From Treponema sp. (lineage in GTDB: Bacteria > Spirochaetota > Spirochaetia > Treponematales > Breznakiellaceae): DNA of 6,708 nt. The notes beneath the pieces were generated by a model. It had not been told where the DNA came from and made no database searches. It saw only the letters and a list, made by a program, of their open reading frames with translations. Of this stretch, positions 5,710 through 6,708 are shown piece by piece. The position numbers and the translations under genes were made by a program. How positions within the stretch are numbered: position 1 is the stretch's first letter; each line of letters starts with the position of its first letter. Location of the stretch: NCBI GenBank assembly GCA_031284195.1, contig JAITAI010000168.1, positions 1 through 6,708 on the forward strand, written 5' to 3'.

Positions 5710-6708
5710 TCAATCGCCTAGGGTCTTGATGAGGGACAGATCTCCGGTAGCCCCGGCGCGGAGAATCGGCTCCATATAGGTATCCACATCCGCTGCGGTC
5801 AGGGGAACAGGCATATTCTTGAGTTTCATTGCAAGCTGGGGATCCTTTGCCGCCTGTAACGCCCGGATGAGATGGGCTTCGGTAAAACCGGGGAGCTCCT
5901 TGAGCGTGGTTGGCGCATGGATGGATTGGGCGAAGCGAATCATCCCTTCTGCAAAGACCAGAGCCAACTCACGGCCCCTCAACCGTTCAAGGGGCTGGGT
6001 AATATACCCGTGTTTGGCAAAGACCCGTCCTACCACTCGAAGCTGATGCTCTATGGCAGTACTGTAAAAAACCGCATAGTAAGGGTTCATAATGCCACAG
6101 GCCCTTCCATGAGCCGCAATATCAACCAGGGAGAAACTGGTAAGATGCGCGCCGCTGGTGCCCCCGATCATAATCGCATAGCCCCCTAAATCAGCGGCTA
6201 GTCCTATGGCTTCTCGAGCATCAAGATTTTTAGGATCCTTCAGGAGTACCGGGGTATATTCGACCACCAGTTCAAAGGCAGTCTCTGCAAGCTGCGCCGC
6301 CAGTTCGTAAGTCTCCCCCGAAGCGCCGCAAAACACTTCAAAGGTATGGCTTATGGCATCCAGAGCGCCGTCAATGGTTACTGCCAGGGGCATGGAGGTG
6401 GTGAGGCTATAATCAAAGAAAGGGACCTGGGGAACCAGAGCCTCATCAACGATGAGTTTCTTTTGCCCTGCCGCAGGATCGGTAATATTGGCATATTTGG
6501 TAAGGTGCGCCCCAGAACTTGCCGAAGTCTGGACCGCAATCAAGGGAAGCAGGTTCAGGCCGGTTTTGTTCAAGGCTTCACTGACCACTCCGGTGCCAAA
6601 ATAAAAATCTATATCCGGCGTTACCGCCTCGCCCAAGGTGGCAAGCATATTCGCTCCCTTGAGGGCATCTATATTGGAACCTCCACCCGCTACCAGGAGG
6701 CAATCAGG
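5710..6708 (-). CDS. Iron-containing alcohol dehydrogenase, 5' end cut by window
   Basis: NAD(P)-dependent group III (iron-type) alcohol dehydrogenase, probably cytoplasmic, interconverting an alcohol and an aldehyde or ketone; substrate unknown. The frame is open to the right edge, and residues upstream of the first internal ATG (6648) include the family's nucleotide-binding motif AGGGSNIDALK (visible residues 7-17), so that ATG is not the true start. About 90 N-terminal residues are missing; 332 are visible. The four expected metal ligands can be placed: Asp117 and His121 in DAISH, His188 in GGTSGAHLTSF, and His200 in AAHGRACGIMNPYY. The usual GTGSE-like stretch before the ITD segment is replaced by TSASSGAHLT, and the two metal histidines are 12 rather than the 14 residues apart seen in FucO, so this is a divergent branch. 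It ends 383 bases before the pump operon in the same direction. Co-transcription is possible but not indicated. Confidence 0.9.
   Translation of the reverse strand, partial: PDCLLVAGGGSNIDALKGANMLATLGEAVTPDIDFYFGTGVVSEALNKTGLNLLPLIAVQTSASSGAHLTKYANITDPAAGQKKLIVDEALVPQVPFFDYSLTTSMPLAVTIDGALDAISHTFEVFCGASGETYELAAQLAETAFELVVEYTPVLLKDPKNLDAREAIGLAADLGGYAIMIGGTSGAHLTSFSLVDIAAHGRACGIMNPYYAVFYSTAIEHQLRVVGRVFAKHGYITQPLERLRGRELALVFAEGMIRFAQSIHAPTTLKELPGFTEAHLIRALQAAKDPQLAMKLKNMPVPLTAADVDTYMEPILRAGATGDLSLIKTLGD

Noticed and set aside
5593..5721. Small plus-strand ORF of 42 residues (begins MSRTFGLPMAA) in the gap
   Set aside because: Only a weak GGGAA upstream, overlaps the dehydrogenase end convergently, and its composition gives no sign of a real protein. 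Kept only as a remote possibility within the intergenic finding.
5710..6648. Dehydrogenase starting at the internal ATG (6648)
   Set aside because: The frame stays open to the window edge and the upstream residues contain the conserved GGGS nucleotide-binding motif, so the gene begins outside the window.

Overview
The window reads as a bacterial chromosomal segment with every convincing gene on the minus strand. In transcription order (right to left) it holds the 3' part of an iron-type alcohol dehydrogenase gene, a 383-base non-coding gap, and a tightly packed three-gene operon for a tripartite RND efflux pump. The operon encodes a TolC-type outer membrane factor, a periplasmic adaptor, and an RND inner-membrane transporter that runs off the left edge. 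Two genes are cut by the window: the transporter lacks its C-terminus and the dehydrogenase lacks its N-terminus.

The organism is a diderm (Gram-negative type) bacterium, because an outer membrane channel and an RND pump are encoded together. Moderate GC, the gene order channel-adaptor-transporter, and above all an adaptor without the usual alpha-helical hairpin resemble the Borrelia BesCAB pump. I therefore infer a spirochaete, perhaps a Treponema-like species of middling GC. This is inference from architecture; no 16S or other marker is present.

Layout: 1-2957 (minus) RND transporter, about 985 residues visible, non-ATG start. 2971-3993 (minus) adaptor, 340 residues. 3983-5326 (minus) outer membrane factor, 447 residues, overlapping the adaptor start by 11 bases. 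5327-5709 intergenic: a leader with several inverted repeats, an AT-rich probable promoter zone, and a more GC-rich half with two stem-loops. 5710-6708 (minus) iron-containing alcohol dehydrogenase, 332 residues visible.

The three pump genes overlap or nearly touch, so they are probably one transcript with coupled translation, giving a proton-driven pump that spans both membranes. The transporter keeps only one of the two TM4 aspartates of AcrB and has Asn at the TM10 Lys position. The dehydrogenase is co-directional but separated by a long gap with its own promoter-like DNA, so it is probably an independent unit. No transcriptional regulator, mobile element, CRISPR array, tRNA or rRNA was seen. 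The most interesting signals are the hairpin-less adaptor and the overlapping, mutually exclusive inverted repeats in the operon leader. I did not find a wholly new system.
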